Numbered from the stretch's first letter, positions 13,856 through 22,061 are shown. The stretch: DNA of 23,789 nucleotides from JACDDK01 sp038198445 (GCA_038198445.1 JBBPZZ010000005.1:1-23789), one strand, 5' to 3'. The notes: generated by a model from the sequence alone, not told the origin. Translations and numbers: made by a program.

Positions 13856-14353
13856 TCACCGCATCAGCGGCGCGAGGAGGCGGTAGTGCTCGACAAGCTC
13901 GTCGAAGCGCATCCGGTTCAACCCCGAAGGTGACGGCACGACTACGTCCGTTACGCCCGGTACAGCGGATTCATCCTGCACGCCCCAGCCAGCCTTCGAG
14001 GTAGCGCGGAACCACCTATAGACGCCGATCCCGGTGTAGGCGACGGTGCACGGCTCGAAGCGTTCGAGCTTCCGGCGAAGCGCTTCGGCTCCGGCCCGTA
14101 TCTCCTCGCGGGTCAACTCGTCGGCTCTGCGCATGGGCCGGGAAACGAGGTTGGTGAAGCCGATGCCGAGGTCGAGCAGGCGGGCATCCTCCTCCGGCGC
14201 GTAGAGGCGTCCGGTGATCCCGGCGTCATGCAAGACGCGCCAGAAGCGGTTGCCGGGGTGGGCGTAATAGTATCCCGTGTCCCCCGACCGGAGCGACGGG
14301 TTGTAGCCGCAGAAGAGTAGCTTCAGGCCGGGTCTTAGCAGGTCGGCAGCCAT
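13856..14353 (-). CDS. mug: Mismatch-specific uracil/thymine-DNA glycosylase (Mug type)
   Basis: This 165-aa protein matches family 2 uracil-DNA glycosylases. LKLLFCGYNPSLRSGDTGYYYAHPGNRFWRVLHDAGI (residues 9-45) holds the catalytic-pocket GxNPS motif and the typical PGNRFW. It then has GIGFTNLVSRPMRRADELT and, near the end, VVVPSPSGLNRMRFDELVEHYRLL, the intercalation loop (usually NPSGLN; here PSPSGLNR). Mug removes uracil, ethenocytosine or thymine from mismatches opposite G. The length is normal. ATG 14353 has no SD. The Asp23 gene ends 44 nt upstream on the same strand. Confidence 0.9.
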   Translation of the reverse strand: MAADLLRPGLKLLFCGYNPSLRSGDTGYYYAHPGNRFWRVLHDAGITGRLYAPEEDARLLDLGIGFTNLVSRPMRRADELTREEIRAGAEALRRKLERFEPCTVAYTGIGVYRWFRATSKAGWGVQDESAVPGVTDVVVPSPSGLNRMRFDELVEHYRLLAPLMR

Positions 14354-14396
14354 CGGGGGAGCTTACTACTGGCCGCTCCGGTGTTCGGAGGAGGCT

Positions 14397-15098
14397 CTAA
14401 CTCTCCTCGCGGCGTCTACTCCGCCGGCTCTCACCTTCCTCGGAGGTACTCCGCTCGACCTCCGTTGTCTCGTCTTCTTCGATCCTTAATCTCGCGGTCT
14501 CGTCTTCGTCCAACGGCTCGTCTTCCACGCGCACCTCAGCCGGAGCGGGTCTACCCTCCGCATCTGTGTGTTCGCGGGAGGTTGGCTCCGCCTCCGTGAC
14601 GTCGCGTTCATGGGCGCCGGGACGGAGCTCACTACGGGGCATGGTGCGCGGCTCGGGTGAGATCTCTCGCCCGGCGCTCGCGCCGCCTCGGGTCTCGCCC
14701 TGGTCCTCTTCCTGGTCGGGAAAGACGATGTCGTTTATGGTGACGTTCATCTCCGTTACCCGAAGCCCGGTTATGCTCTGGACGCGCTCGGAGATCCTAC
14801 GCCGCACCTCCTCTACGGTCTCCAGGATGTTCCTGCCGTAGTCGATCCCCATCGTGAGGTCTATGGCGGCCTCGGTGGCGCCGACCTCCACGGAGACCCC
14901 GCGCGTCTGGTTCTCTGAACCGGTTATGCTGCCCATGATTCCGCCCGCCGTCCGGGCCGCGCCGCCGCCCATGTGTACGCCGTCCACCTCCCGCGCCGCC
15001 ATGCCCGCTATCTTGGATACGACTCTACCGTGTATGGTCGTGTTGCCACGCTCCGTGACGAGCATGCTGTCGGAGTTTTGTCTCTCCGGTTCACTCAT
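14397..15098 (-). CDS. Asp23/Gls24-family envelope stress protein with charged tail
   Basis: This 233-aa protein has an Asp23/Gls24 domain at about residues 12-125: GNTTIHGRVVSKIAGMAAREVDGVHMGG, VSVEVGATEAAIDLTMGIDYGRNILETVEEVRRRISERVQSITGLRVTEMNVTINDIVF. The last 105 residues are low-complexity, rich in Glu and Arg (EDEPLDEDETARLRIEEDETTEVERS, then RRSRRREES), and probably disordered. Family members sit at the membrane or cell surface and are induced by stress in Gram-positives. The exact role is unclear. The SD GAGGAGAG is 7 nt before the ATG. A TATAAT box at 15205-15210 suggests its own promoter. Confidence 0.88.
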   Translation of the reverse strand: MSEPERQNSDSMLVTERGNTTIHGRVVSKIAGMAAREVDGVHMGGGAARTAGGIMGSITGSENQTRGVSVEVGATEAAIDLTMGIDYGRNILETVEEVRRRISERVQSITGLRVTEMNVTINDIVFPDQEEDQGETRGGASAGREISPEPRTMPRSELRPGAHERDVTEAEPTSREHTDAEGRPAPAEVRVEDEPLDEDETARLRIEEDETTEVERSTSEEGESRRSRRREES

Positions 15099-15204
15099 GT
15101 TTACGCTCTCCTCTATTGGACTGGGCTTCCCTTATCCTCGATGATTCCCCTGATGCCTCTCGCGTAACCCTGATAGAAGTAAACCATACACACTGGCATC
15201 CAGG

Positions 15205-15210
15205 ATTATA
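15205..15210 (-). promoter_or_regulatory. -10 box upstream of the Asp23 gene
   Basis: TATAAT on the minus strand lies about 105 nt upstream of the Asp23 start and 12 nt after the stop of the alpha/beta hydrolase gene. It would give a leader of roughly 100 nt. No clear -35 box is present. Confidence 0.4.
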
Positions 15211-15221
15211 GAAGGACTTGC

Positions 15222-16289
15222 CTAACGTCCATCGAGGAACTCGAACAGGAGCCTCCTGAACTCCTCGGGCTTCTCGACGTGCGGGGTGTGGCCGCAATCC
15301 GGGATAACCTCCTCGCCGTAGCGTCCGCCGCCGGATGCGTAGGCGTCGAGCGCGCTTCGGACTTGGGAGATCATCGGCTGCGGCGGATAACCTTCTTCAC
15401 CGGGCCAGCCGGGAACCACCCCGAGTTGGCCGAGGTATCCGAAGTCCAGCAGCGAAGTGTCGGAGACTATGACGTCGTCCGCGCCCCGGACCCAGAGTAC
15501 GTCCGGCTTCGGGTCTATCCGCGCGAACGCCTCCAGGTTGCAATATTTGGGTGAGATGGCGTTATTCATGCCTCTCGCGCCGGGCGCCACGCCCGGCCAG
15601 TTCTCCGAACCCGCCATGTCGCCAGGGTAGTTATCCTCTCCGGTCTTCGTGCTGAGGACCGACGAGAGGAAGACTTCTTCTCGTCCGGCCGCGGCCATGA
15701 AGGAGGGCTTGAAGTAGAAGTTGTTCATCACGTTGCGGGGAGAGTTGGCGTCCTCGTCGCTCCTGTCTCCTTCGGCGAGACGTCTGGTGAACTCCGGGTT
15801 GGCCGTGCCGCCGCCGGAGCCCGCGAAGTCCGGCCAGCAGGGAGTGCCCGCCGCGCTCTTCGTGCCGCCGAAACCGTAAGGAGACATAGGGGAGATCAGG
15901 GCGATGGAAGCAACATCTTGCGGATGGTCCATCGCGTACTGCATCACGACGCCACCGCCCACCGACCACCCGACGAGATGAAGCTCGCCGCTCACTTCCA
16001 ACTCCTCCACCAGAGAGCGCAGGTCGTCAGAGAAGTCCCTGAGCCCGCGGGTCGCGTCCAGAGGCCTCGTCTCGGAGCCGCCGAAGCCCCGGAGATCCGG
16101 CGCGAGGCCGCGGTAACGGGACGGCATCGCGGCAAGGGTCTCCTCGAAGAATCGGGAGTCCGAGGCGTTTCCATGAACGAAAAGCACCGGCGCGCCGTTC
16201 CCGGAGCCGGCCTCCAGCAGGCCCGTCTTCAAGCGTGGCGTGGAAACTTCTCTCCGGTTCACGCCCTCCAGCAATGGTGAATCCTCCAA
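15222..16289 (-). CDS. Alpha/beta hydrolase
   Basis: This 355-aa protein has the alpha/beta-hydrolase core. VLFVHGNASDSRFFEETLAAMPSRYRGLAPDLRGFGGSE contains the HGN oxyanion motif, LVGWSVGGGVVMQYAMDHP the nucleophile elbow GWSVGG, VLWVRGADDVIVSD the acid, and DCGHTPHVEKPEEFRRLLFEFL the catalytic His. A large cap insert (about residues 145-260, rich in Gly, Ser and Asn) makes it longer than typical members and should decide the substrate, which is unknown. It starts at TTG 16289 with GGAGG about 8 nt upstream. An alternative TTG lies five codons later. It lies divergently from the 16550 operon, 260 nt away. Confidence 0.87.
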   Translation of the reverse strand: MEDSPLLEGVNRREVSTPRLKTGLLEAGSGNGAPVLFVHGNASDSRFFEETLAAMPSRYRGLAPDLRGFGGSETRPLDATRGLRDFSDDLRSLVEELEVSGELHLVGWSVGGGVVMQYAMDHPQDVASIALISPMSPYGFGGTKSAAGTPCWPDFAGSGGGTANPEFTRRLAEGDRSDEDANSPRNVMNNFYFKPSFMAAAGREEVFLSSVLSTKTGEDNYPGDMAGSENWPGVAPGARGMNNAISPKYCNLEAFARIDPKPDVLWVRGADDVIVSDTSLLDFGYLGQLGVVPGWPGEEGYPPQPMISQVRSALDAYASGGGRYGEEVIPDCGHTPHVEKPEEFRRLLFEFLDGR

Positions 16290-16480
16290 CCCGACCGCCT
16301 CCGATCCATCGCGTTTGGCTTTGCAAATAGGATAACCGCCACAAGACTACCATCAAGCATGGTCAACGGCCGCCGGACTGTATTCAGAGGCTTCCAACAT
16401 TGCGTCGCCCTACCGTGGATATTGCCCGCTGGATACGAATTAGCCGGTTCCGGGCCTGGGAAGTTTATCCATCGGGCCAG

Positions 16481-16509
16481 TTGCATCGCGTTGCCGTAAC
16501 GCATAATGT
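16481..16509 (+). promoter_or_regulatory. Promoter with internal inverted repeat for the ligase operon
   Basis: TTGCAT (16481-16486), a 17-nt spacer and TAATGT (16504-16509) make a plausible sigma-70-type promoter. It lies about 40 nt before the ATG at 16550. The spacer contains GCGTT-GCCGT-AACGC (16488-16502), a 5-bp inverted repeat placed where a repressor would block the polymerase. The rest of 16290-16480 shows no gene. Confidence 0.5.
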
Positions 16510-16549
16510 TGTAAATTGCGGTCGAGATCTATCCGGGACCTGATGCCTG

Positions 16550-17878
16550 ATGACGAGTTTCGAGGAACGCTGCATAGGACTGGAGCAGGAGTTCTTTCTG
16601 GTGGATGACGCTGGCGCTCTCTCCGACCGGGCGGACGAGTATCTGGAACGATGCCGGGAGCTTTTAGAGAAAGCGGGCCGGGACCCTGAGAGCTTCGCCC
16701 CGGAGTGCGCGAGGAGCATGGTGGAGATCAACGCGCCGCCGGTCCATTCCATCTCGGAGTTGTCGCGGGAGTACCTGGCCGGGGCGGGGCTGGCGCTAGA
16801 GGCGGCGCGGGACCTGGGCCTCAGGGTCTATCCGCTGGCTACTTATCCGCTCGCGGCGGAAGACACCCTGCGAGACGAACCTCGCTACGAGCTTCAGGCC
16901 CGCGCCGTCGGACGGGAGAGGTTTCAGATCGCCGGCCGTTGTGCGGGGGTGCATATTCACCTGGAAGCGAAAGCCGGGACGATAGACTCCAGGGTCGGCG
17001 TATCCTACGACTCCGCGAAACCCGCGCGGGATGGACTCCTCAACCTCTACAACCTGGCGACGGCCCTGGACCCCGCAATGGTCTCCCTGAGCCGGTCCTG
17101 TCCCTTCTACGCGGGCAAGGCCACCGGCGTCGCCAACCGGACCGCCTGCTACCGGGGAGACCCGGAACTATTTCCGGGTGGCCTGTACTCGAAGCTGCCC
17201 CTGGTGGGAGGTCTTCCACCGTATGCCGCGACCGTCGAGGAACTGGTCGAGCATCAGTTCGCCCGTCACAATTCCTGGCTGGATGCGATAGACCGGGCGA
17301 GCATGGACCTCCAACTCTTTATAGAGACGGGAGACGGCTTGCTTCAGACGTCCTGGAACCCCGTGCGGCTGAACGCCGTCGGCACGGTAGAGCTACGAGG
17401 GATAGACAGCAACTACCCGGAAGTGGTGCTGGCGATAGCGGCGCTGGTAAAAGGCGCGGCAGATCGCGTGCGCCGCGAAGACCTGCGCGTCGTGCCGCGA
17501 GAAAGTATCCGCGCCTTCGAGGCCGCTGGGGACACGCTCTACGTGCCGGACTTCGAATATCTGAGCGGAGACCTCTTCCGAGAGGCGGCGACCGGTGGGA
17601 TCCAAAGTCCCGCCATCGTTACCTACCTCGACTCCGTCCTGGAATTCGCCCGCTCCGACGAAGATACCGGCGGCTTCGAGGCGCTCAAGGCTCCCGACGG
17701 AAGCTACAAGACCACGGAGAACAAGATCCTGCAAAGGTTCCCCACGGCCTCTGTTCTGTCGGAGGAGGAGGGGCTGGATCTGGTACGCGAGGCTTGCGAT
17801 GAATTCGAGGAGCAGGTGGCGGCACTCAAACGTCGGGAGACGACAGGCATGACGAAAGCGGGCGCTAATGGTGACTAA
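16550..17878 (+). CDS. GCS2-type carboxylate-amine ligase (glutamate-cysteine ligase-like)
   Basis: This 442-aa protein matches the GCS2/YbdK family. It shows CIGLEQEFFLVDDAGAL near the N-terminus, SMVEINAPPVHSISEL, GRCAGVHIHLEAKAG with the conserved His residues, LSRSCPFYAGKATGVANRTACY, VELRGIDSNYPEVVLAIAALVKG and KTTENKILQRFPTASVLSEEEG. Members join the gamma- or alpha-carboxyl of Glu (or a similar acid) to an amine, using ATP. Whether cysteine is the acceptor here is unknown. It overlaps the next gene by 11 nt, so the two are translationally coupled and probably work in sequence. The ATG has only a weak SD; a near-leaderless mRNA from the 16504 box is not excluded. Confidence 0.85.
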   Translation: MTSFEERCIGLEQEFFLVDDAGALSDRADEYLERCRELLEKAGRDPESFAPECARSMVEINAPPVHSISELSREYLAGAGLALEAARDLGLRVYPLATYPLAAEDTLRDEPRYELQARAVGRERFQIAGRCAGVHIHLEAKAGTIDSRVGVSYDSAKPARDGLLNLYNLATALDPAMVSLSRSCPFYAGKATGVANRTACYRGDPELFPGGLYSKLPLVGGLPPYAATVEELVEHQFARHNSWLDAIDRASMDLQLFIETGDGLLQTSWNPVRLNAVGTVELRGIDSNYPEVVLAIAALVKGAADRVRREDLRVVPRESIRAFEAAGDTLYVPDFEYLSGDLFREAATGGIQSPAIVTYLDSVLEFARSDEDTGGFEALKAPDGSYKTTENKILQRFPTASVLSEEEGLDLVREACDEFEEQVAALKRRETTGMTKAGANGD

Positions 17879-19241
17879 GCCGTCGCGATTGAACGAAGTC
17901 TACGAGCCCGGAGGCGAAGCCCGCGACTTCTACAGGCCGCTTCTGGAAGTCCTGGAGCGCATGGGGCCAGACGACTTCGCCAAAAAGCGGGCGCGCGCCA
18001 GAGAGATGCTGCGCGACCTGGGGGCGACCTTCCCGCTGCCGGAATCTTCCGACGAAGAAGATAGAGTATTGCCTGCGGACTGGATGCCCAGGATCATCCC
18101 ACGGGACCACTGGGAGATGATCTCCACCGGACTGCTCCAGCGTGGCCGGGCGATCAACGCGTGGCTCGCCGACCTCTACAACGGAGACCAGGACGTGGTG
18201 CCGGATGAAGTAATAGAGAGCAGCGTCTTCTACCGCAAGGACCCGCTCCCCGACTGCTCCTTGTCCGCTCCCATCCACGTCTACGGTCCGGACCTCGTCC
18301 ACCTCGACTCCGGCGAGTACGTGGTGCTCGAAGACAACGTAAGGGTCCCGAGCGGCGTCGCCTACGCGGAGGCCGTCCGGCGCACCGGTATAGCGACGTA
18401 TGGAGAGACGTTCGAGTCCTGCTGGATCTCAGGGATTCATGCCTATTACGCGATGCTGCGCGCTACCCTAGAATCCGCCGCTCCTCCGGGGATAGAAGAT
18501 CCCTCCATCGCCATCGTGACCGGCGGTCCCGGCGACTCCGCCTTTTTCGAGCACAGCCGTATAGCCGAGGCCTGCGGCATCCGGCTGCTAACGCTGAAAG
18601 ACTGCCGCATCAGCGGCGGAAAGGTCCTGGCAAAGTCGGACGACTGTCAGATAGACGTCATCTACCGCCGGGTGGAGGGAGGATACGTCGTCGCCGACCT
18701 GCCGGAGCTGGAGAGCGTGTACCGCTCGGGTGGCGTGAACTTCGCCAACGCCCTCGGGGTTGGGGTGGCCGACGACAAAGGAGTCTTCCCGTACGTCCCG
18801 GCGATGATAGAGCGCTACATCGGGGAGGTGCCGATCCTGCGGAACGCGCCGACCATCTCCCTCGCGGAGCCGGAGCAGCGGGCGGAGGCGCTGGAGCGGC
18901 TGCCGGAGCTGGTCATCAAGCCCAGGGAGGGTTACGGGGGCGCGGGGGTCGTGATCGGTCCGGAGGCGAGCCGGGAGAAGTTGGATCAGGTCCGGCGAGA
19001 CGTGCTGGAGAATCCGGAGGGCTTTATCGCCCAGGAATGCCTGGACTTTTCGACGCACGTCCTGGACGATGGCGACGGCTCAGATCCAACGGAGGCGTAC
19101 ATAGACCTGCGGGCGTTCGTGCTGCCGGCAGTCGGCTACGTCATGCCCGGCGGCCTGACGCGCGTGGCGAAGCCCGGCACCCGCGTCGTAAACTCATCGG
19201 CCGGAGGCAGTTTCAAGGACACCTGGGTACTGGAGGACTGA
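17868..19241 (+). CDS. Circularly permuted ATP-grasp ligase
   Basis: This 457-aa protein belongs to the circularly permuted type 2 ATP-grasp family (DUF404/DUF407). Recognisable stretches are GLLQRGRAINAWLADLYNGDQDVVPDEVIESS, HVYGPDLVHLDSGEYVVLEDNVRVPSGVAYAEAVRR, AIVTGGPGDSAFFEHSRIAEACG, DVIYRRVEG and LVIKPREGYGGAGVVIGPEA, the last being the ATP-binding glycine-rich loop. It ends SSAGGSFKDTWVLED. These enzymes form amide bonds by way of an acyl-phosphate. It overlaps the GCS2 gene and ends 1 nt before the amidotransferase ATG, so it is the middle enzyme of a small-peptide pathway. A second possible start, GTG, is one codon downstream. Confidence 0.88.
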   Translation: MVTKPSRLNEVYEPGGEARDFYRPLLEVLERMGPDDFAKKRARAREMLRDLGATFPLPESSDEEDRVLPADWMPRIIPRDHWEMISTGLLQRGRAINAWLADLYNGDQDVVPDEVIESSVFYRKDPLPDCSLSAPIHVYGPDLVHLDSGEYVVLEDNVRVPSGVAYAEAVRRTGIATYGETFESCWISGIHAYYAMLRATLESAAPPGIEDPSIAIVTGGPGDSAFFEHSRIAEACGIRLLTLKDCRISGGKVLAKSDDCQIDVIYRRVEGGYVVADLPELESVYRSGGVNFANALGVGVADDKGVFPYVPAMIERYIGEVPILRNAPTISLAEPEQRAEALERLPELVIKPREGYGGAGVVIGPEASREKLDQVRRDVLENPEGFIAQECLDFSTHVLDDGDGSDPTEAYIDLRAFVLPAVGYVMPGGLTRVAKPGTRVVNSSAGGSFKDTWVLED

Positions 19242-19242
19242 C

Positions 19243-21018
19243 ATGTGCGGCATCTGCGGTGAGATAAGGTTTGGGAGCGCCGCCAACGTAAGCGCGGTCG
19301 CCCGGATGAACGATACGATGGGAGACCGTGGCCCGGACGGCGGCGGCGTCTGGGCGCAGGGTCCGGTCGCGCTCGGCCACCGGCGGCTCAAGATCATCGA
19401 CCTCTCCGAGTGCGCCGCCCAACCCATGACCGACCCGGACCTCGGTCTGACCATCGTCTTCAACGGCTGCATCTACAACTATCCTGAGCTTCGTAAGGAA
19501 CTGTCCGCCGAGGGCTATCGCTTCTTCTCCACCAGCGACACCGAGGTGCTCCTGAAAGCGTACCATCGCTGGGGCGAGGACTTCGTGGACCACCTGCGCG
19601 GCATGTTCGCCTTCTGTATCGTCGAACGCGACTCGGGACGGGCAATACTCGGCCGCGACCGGCTCGGCATCAAGCCAATGTACCTGGCCGAGACGCCGGG
19701 CGCTTTGCGCTTTGCATCCACTCTTCCGGCACTGCTCGCCGGGGGTAGTGTGGATACGTCGATAGATCCCATCGCCCTGCATCACTACATGATGTTCCAC
19801 GCCGTCGTACCCGCGCCGAACACGATCCTGAAAGGTGTCAGGAGGCTGGCTCCGGCTACCCTGCTCGTGATCGAACCGGACGGTAAGCGCCGGGAGCGGG
19901 AATACTGGACCCCCAACTTCTCCCGCGACACCGCCCACGAAGGCATGAATGTGCAAGACTGGGAGGAAGCCGTCCTGGAGTCGCTGCGCGTGGCCGTCGA
20001 GCGGAGGATGGTAGCCGACGTGCCGGTTGGGGTGCTGCTCTCGGGCGGTCTCGATTCGAGCATCATCGTCAGGCTGCTCGCGGAGCTTGGGCAGAAGGAT
20101 ATCCAGACCTTCAGCGTCGGGTTCGAGTCGGTTGGGGGCATCGAGGGCGACGAGTTCAAGTATTCGGACCTGATCGCGGAGCACTACGGGACGGACCACC
20201 ACCAGCTCCGCATCTCCAGCGAGCGGATGTTGCCCGCCCTGGAAGGCGCAATCTCCGCGATGAGCGAGCCGATGGTAAGCCACGACGTTGTCGGCTTCTA
20301 CCTACTCTCCCAGGAGGTCGCAAAGCACGTCAAGGTCGTGCAGTCCGGCCAGGGCGCGGACGAGGTCTTCGCGGGCTACGACTGGTACCCGCCGATGGAG
20401 GACGCCGAGGGCCTCGGTCTCGATACCTACGAGGGCGAGTTCTTCGACCGGCCCCGCTCCGAGATGTCCGAGGCCATAAGCCCCGAGTACCTGGCCGAAA
20501 AAGACGTCAGCCGGGCGTTCGTCGCGGACCACTTCGCCCAGCCCGAGGCGGATGATCCCCTCGACCGCGCGCTCAGGCTGGACAGCAGGATCATGCTCGT
20601 CGACGATCCCGTCAAGCGCGTGGACAACATGACGATGGCCTGGGGCCTCGAAGCCCGCGTCCCCTTCCTCGACCACGAGCTGATAGAGCTGGCCGCCGCC
20701 TGCCCGCCGGAGTTAAAGCTCGCCCAGGAAGGCAAAGGCGTCCTGAAAGAAGCCTCCCGGCGCGTCATCCCAAACGAGGTCATAGATCGCGAGAAGGGCT
20801 ACTTCCCGGTCCCGGCGCTCAAGCACCTGGAAGGCCGCTACCTGGACATGGTGCGAGAGGCGCTGCAGGCGCCGGAGGCTCGGGAGCGAGGCATCTTCCG
20901 CGAGGATTACGTCCAGCGCCTGCTCGACGCGCCGAACGACGAGAAGACACGCCTCGGGAGCAACAAGCTCTGGCAGGTCGGCCTCCTCGAACTCTGGTTG
21001 CAGTCAAGAGGGATCTAG
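19243..21018 (+). CDS. AsnB-type amidotransferase, N-acetylglutaminylglutamine-amide synthase-like
   Basis: This 591-aa protein has an N-terminal class II glutaminase domain with nucleophile Cys2 (MCGICGE), RGPDGGG, HRRLKIIDLS and FNGCIYNY (73-80; Cys replaces the usual Glu of NGEIYN). The C-terminal synthetase domain holds the PP-loop SGGLDSS (267-273), SGQGADEVFAGYDWY and the end RLGSNKLWQVGLLELWLQSRGI. From memory it is closest to the amidotransferases of N-acetylglutaminylglutamine amide synthesis (TIGR03104 type). It should amidate a carboxyl of the peptide made by the two ligases upstream, with ammonia from glutamine. SD GGAGG lies 5 nt before the ATG, inside the end of the ATP-grasp gene. 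Confidence 0.87.
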   Translation: MCGICGEIRFGSAANVSAVARMNDTMGDRGPDGGGVWAQGPVALGHRRLKIIDLSECAAQPMTDPDLGLTIVFNGCIYNYPELRKELSAEGYRFFSTSDTEVLLKAYHRWGEDFVDHLRGMFAFCIVERDSGRAILGRDRLGIKPMYLAETPGALRFASTLPALLAGGSVDTSIDPIALHHYMMFHAVVPAPNTILKGVRRLAPATLLVIEPDGKRREREYWTPNFSRDTAHEGMNVQDWEEAVLESLRVAVERRMVADVPVGVLLSGGLDSSIIVRLLAELGQKDIQTFSVGFESVGGIEGDEFKYSDLIAEHYGTDHHQLRISSERMLPALEGAISAMSEPMVSHDVVGFYLLSQEVAKHVKVVQSGQGADEVFAGYDWYPPMEDAEGLGLDTYEGEFFDRPRSEMSEAISPEYLAEKDVSRAFVADHFAQPEADDPLDRALRLDSRIMLVDDPVKRVDNMTMAWGLEARVPFLDHELIELAAACPPELKLAQEGKGVLKEASRRVIPNEVIDREKGYFPVPALKHLEGRYLDMVREALQAPEARERGIFREDYVQRLLDAPNDEKTRLGSNKLWQVGLLELWLQSRGI

Positions 21019-21050
21019 GCTCTCGCATAGGCGGCGGACCTTCCGCTAAG

Positions 21051-21791
21051 ATGCGGGGACTCAATCTACCAACGAGGGGGTCTCCGCTGAACCTGAACAC
21101 GTTCTCCATCGCCGCCCACGACCCCGCTTCCGGCATGTTCGGCATCTGCGTGAGCACCAGGGTCCCGGCCGTGGGAGCTATCTGCCCGTATGCTCGCGCC
21201 GGCGTCGGGGCGGTCGTCACGCAGGCCAGGGCCAACCCGCTATTCGGGATAGACGGTCTGGACCTGCTGGAGAAGAGTTACGGCGCCGAAGTGACGCTGG
21301 AGATGTTGTTGCATCTGGACCAGGAGCCAGAGAGGCGCCAGCTAATAGTCAGCGACTCGCAGGGCCATCCCGCCGCCTATACGGGAGCCGGGACGGACCC
21401 CTGGCGTGGGGATTTGACAGGAGAAAATTACGCCGTCGCCGGAAACCTGCTGGTCGGCGAGGAGACGATTACGAGCATGGCGGAGGCGTTCGAAACTTCC
21501 GAGGGTGAGTGGTTCACCGAGCGTCTCGTGCGAGCTTTAGAGGCGGGACAGGCGGCGGGCGGAGACCGCAGGGGGAAGCAGAGCGCGGCGATCTACGTGG
21601 TCCATACGGAGCCTTACCCGTATCTGGACCTGCGCGTGGACGAGCATCTGGACCCCGTCGCCGAGCTACGGCGCATCTACGAGATCGTCAAGGTGGACCT
21701 CATGCCTCTGGTCGAACGGCTGCCCACCCGCGCCAACCCCGAGGGAGACTTGGGGGGCGAGATCCTGGGCACCGCCCTTCGAGAAGAATAG
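21051..21791 (+). CDS. DUF1028 Ntn-hydrolase
   Basis: This protein of up to 246 aa matches DUF1028: NTFSIAAHDPASGMFGICVSTRVPAVGAICPYARAGVGAVVTQARANPLFGIDGLDLLEKSYGAEVTLEML, then RRQLIVSDSQGHPAAYTGAGTDPW, NYAVAGNLL and AAGGDRRGKQSAAIYVV. Family members resemble Ntn hydrolases and usually begin M-TFSI, with the Thr as likely nucleophile. Here ATG 21051 would add 14 residues and has no SD. A CTG at 21087, three codons before that Thr, has a GAGGGGG SD 6 nt upstream. The true start may be CTG. It follows the amidotransferase by 32 nt and probably hydrolyses the peptide product or an intermediate. Confidence 0.85.
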   Translation: MRGLNLPTRGSPLNLNTFSIAAHDPASGMFGICVSTRVPAVGAICPYARAGVGAVVTQARANPLFGIDGLDLLEKSYGAEVTLEMLLHLDQEPERRQLIVSDSQGHPAAYTGAGTDPWRGDLTGENYAVAGNLLVGEETITSMAEAFETSEGEWFTERLVRALEAGQAAGGDRRGKQSAAIYVVHTEPYPYLDLRVDEHLDPVAELRRIYEIVKVDLMPLVERLPTRANPEGDLGGEILGTALREE

Positions 21792-21865
21792 TTCGATCGG
21801 AATTGATCCAAAAGATGCAGAAAAATATGGCGCGGAGTTTGTGAAGAGTGATACGATGTTAGTAA

Positions 21866-21995
21866 GTTGTTGTACCTCGACTAGGAGGAAAGGGTCCGAT
21901 GGATCATTAAGTCGACAACCATCCACGGACTGGTTCCGTGGACCGGGCCGGTAGCCGCTCGCCAGAAGAACGGCTCTCCGGCTCGGATATTTTTT
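21866..21995 (+). ncRNA. Structured non-coding stretch ending in a T-run
   Basis: Three stems follow one another. The first is GTTGT+CGAC (21869-21881, interrupted by ACCT) with GTCGACAAC (21911-21919). The second is TCCACGGA-CTGGT-TCCGTGGA (21922-21942). The third is GCCGG-T-AGCCG with CGGCT-CT-CCGGC (21947-21982), with six T at 21990-21995. Inside the first stem lie an AGGAGG (21883-21888) and a four-codon frame ATG-GAT-CAT-TAA (21899-21910). It may be a small RNA, an attenuator, or the terminator of the upstream operon. I recognise no riboswitch class. Confidence 0.4.
21947..21995 (+). terminator. Terminator-like hairpin with T-run
   Basis: The GC-rich hairpin (GCCGG/CCGGC plus AGCCG/CGGCT) is followed, after 7 nt, by six T residues. 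It lies after the DUF1028 gene and before an independent promoter, so it can end the 16550-21791 operon. The gap before the T-run is longer than usual. Confidence 0.5.
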
Positions 21996-22026
21996 ATCTC
22001 CATATCTTTGCGGGCTTTGTTTCACG

Positions 22027-22055
22027 TTGGCTGACGAGTTGGCTGTCAGTATGAT
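22027..22055 (+). promoter_or_regulatory. Leaderless promoter of the DUF1697 gene
   Basis: TTGGCT (22027-22032), a 17-nt spacer and TATGAT (22050-22055) are followed by six bases and then the ATG at 22062. The transcript should start at or next to the ATG. There is no SD, which fits a leaderless mRNA. Confidence 0.6.
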
Positions 22056-22061
22056 TATCTG

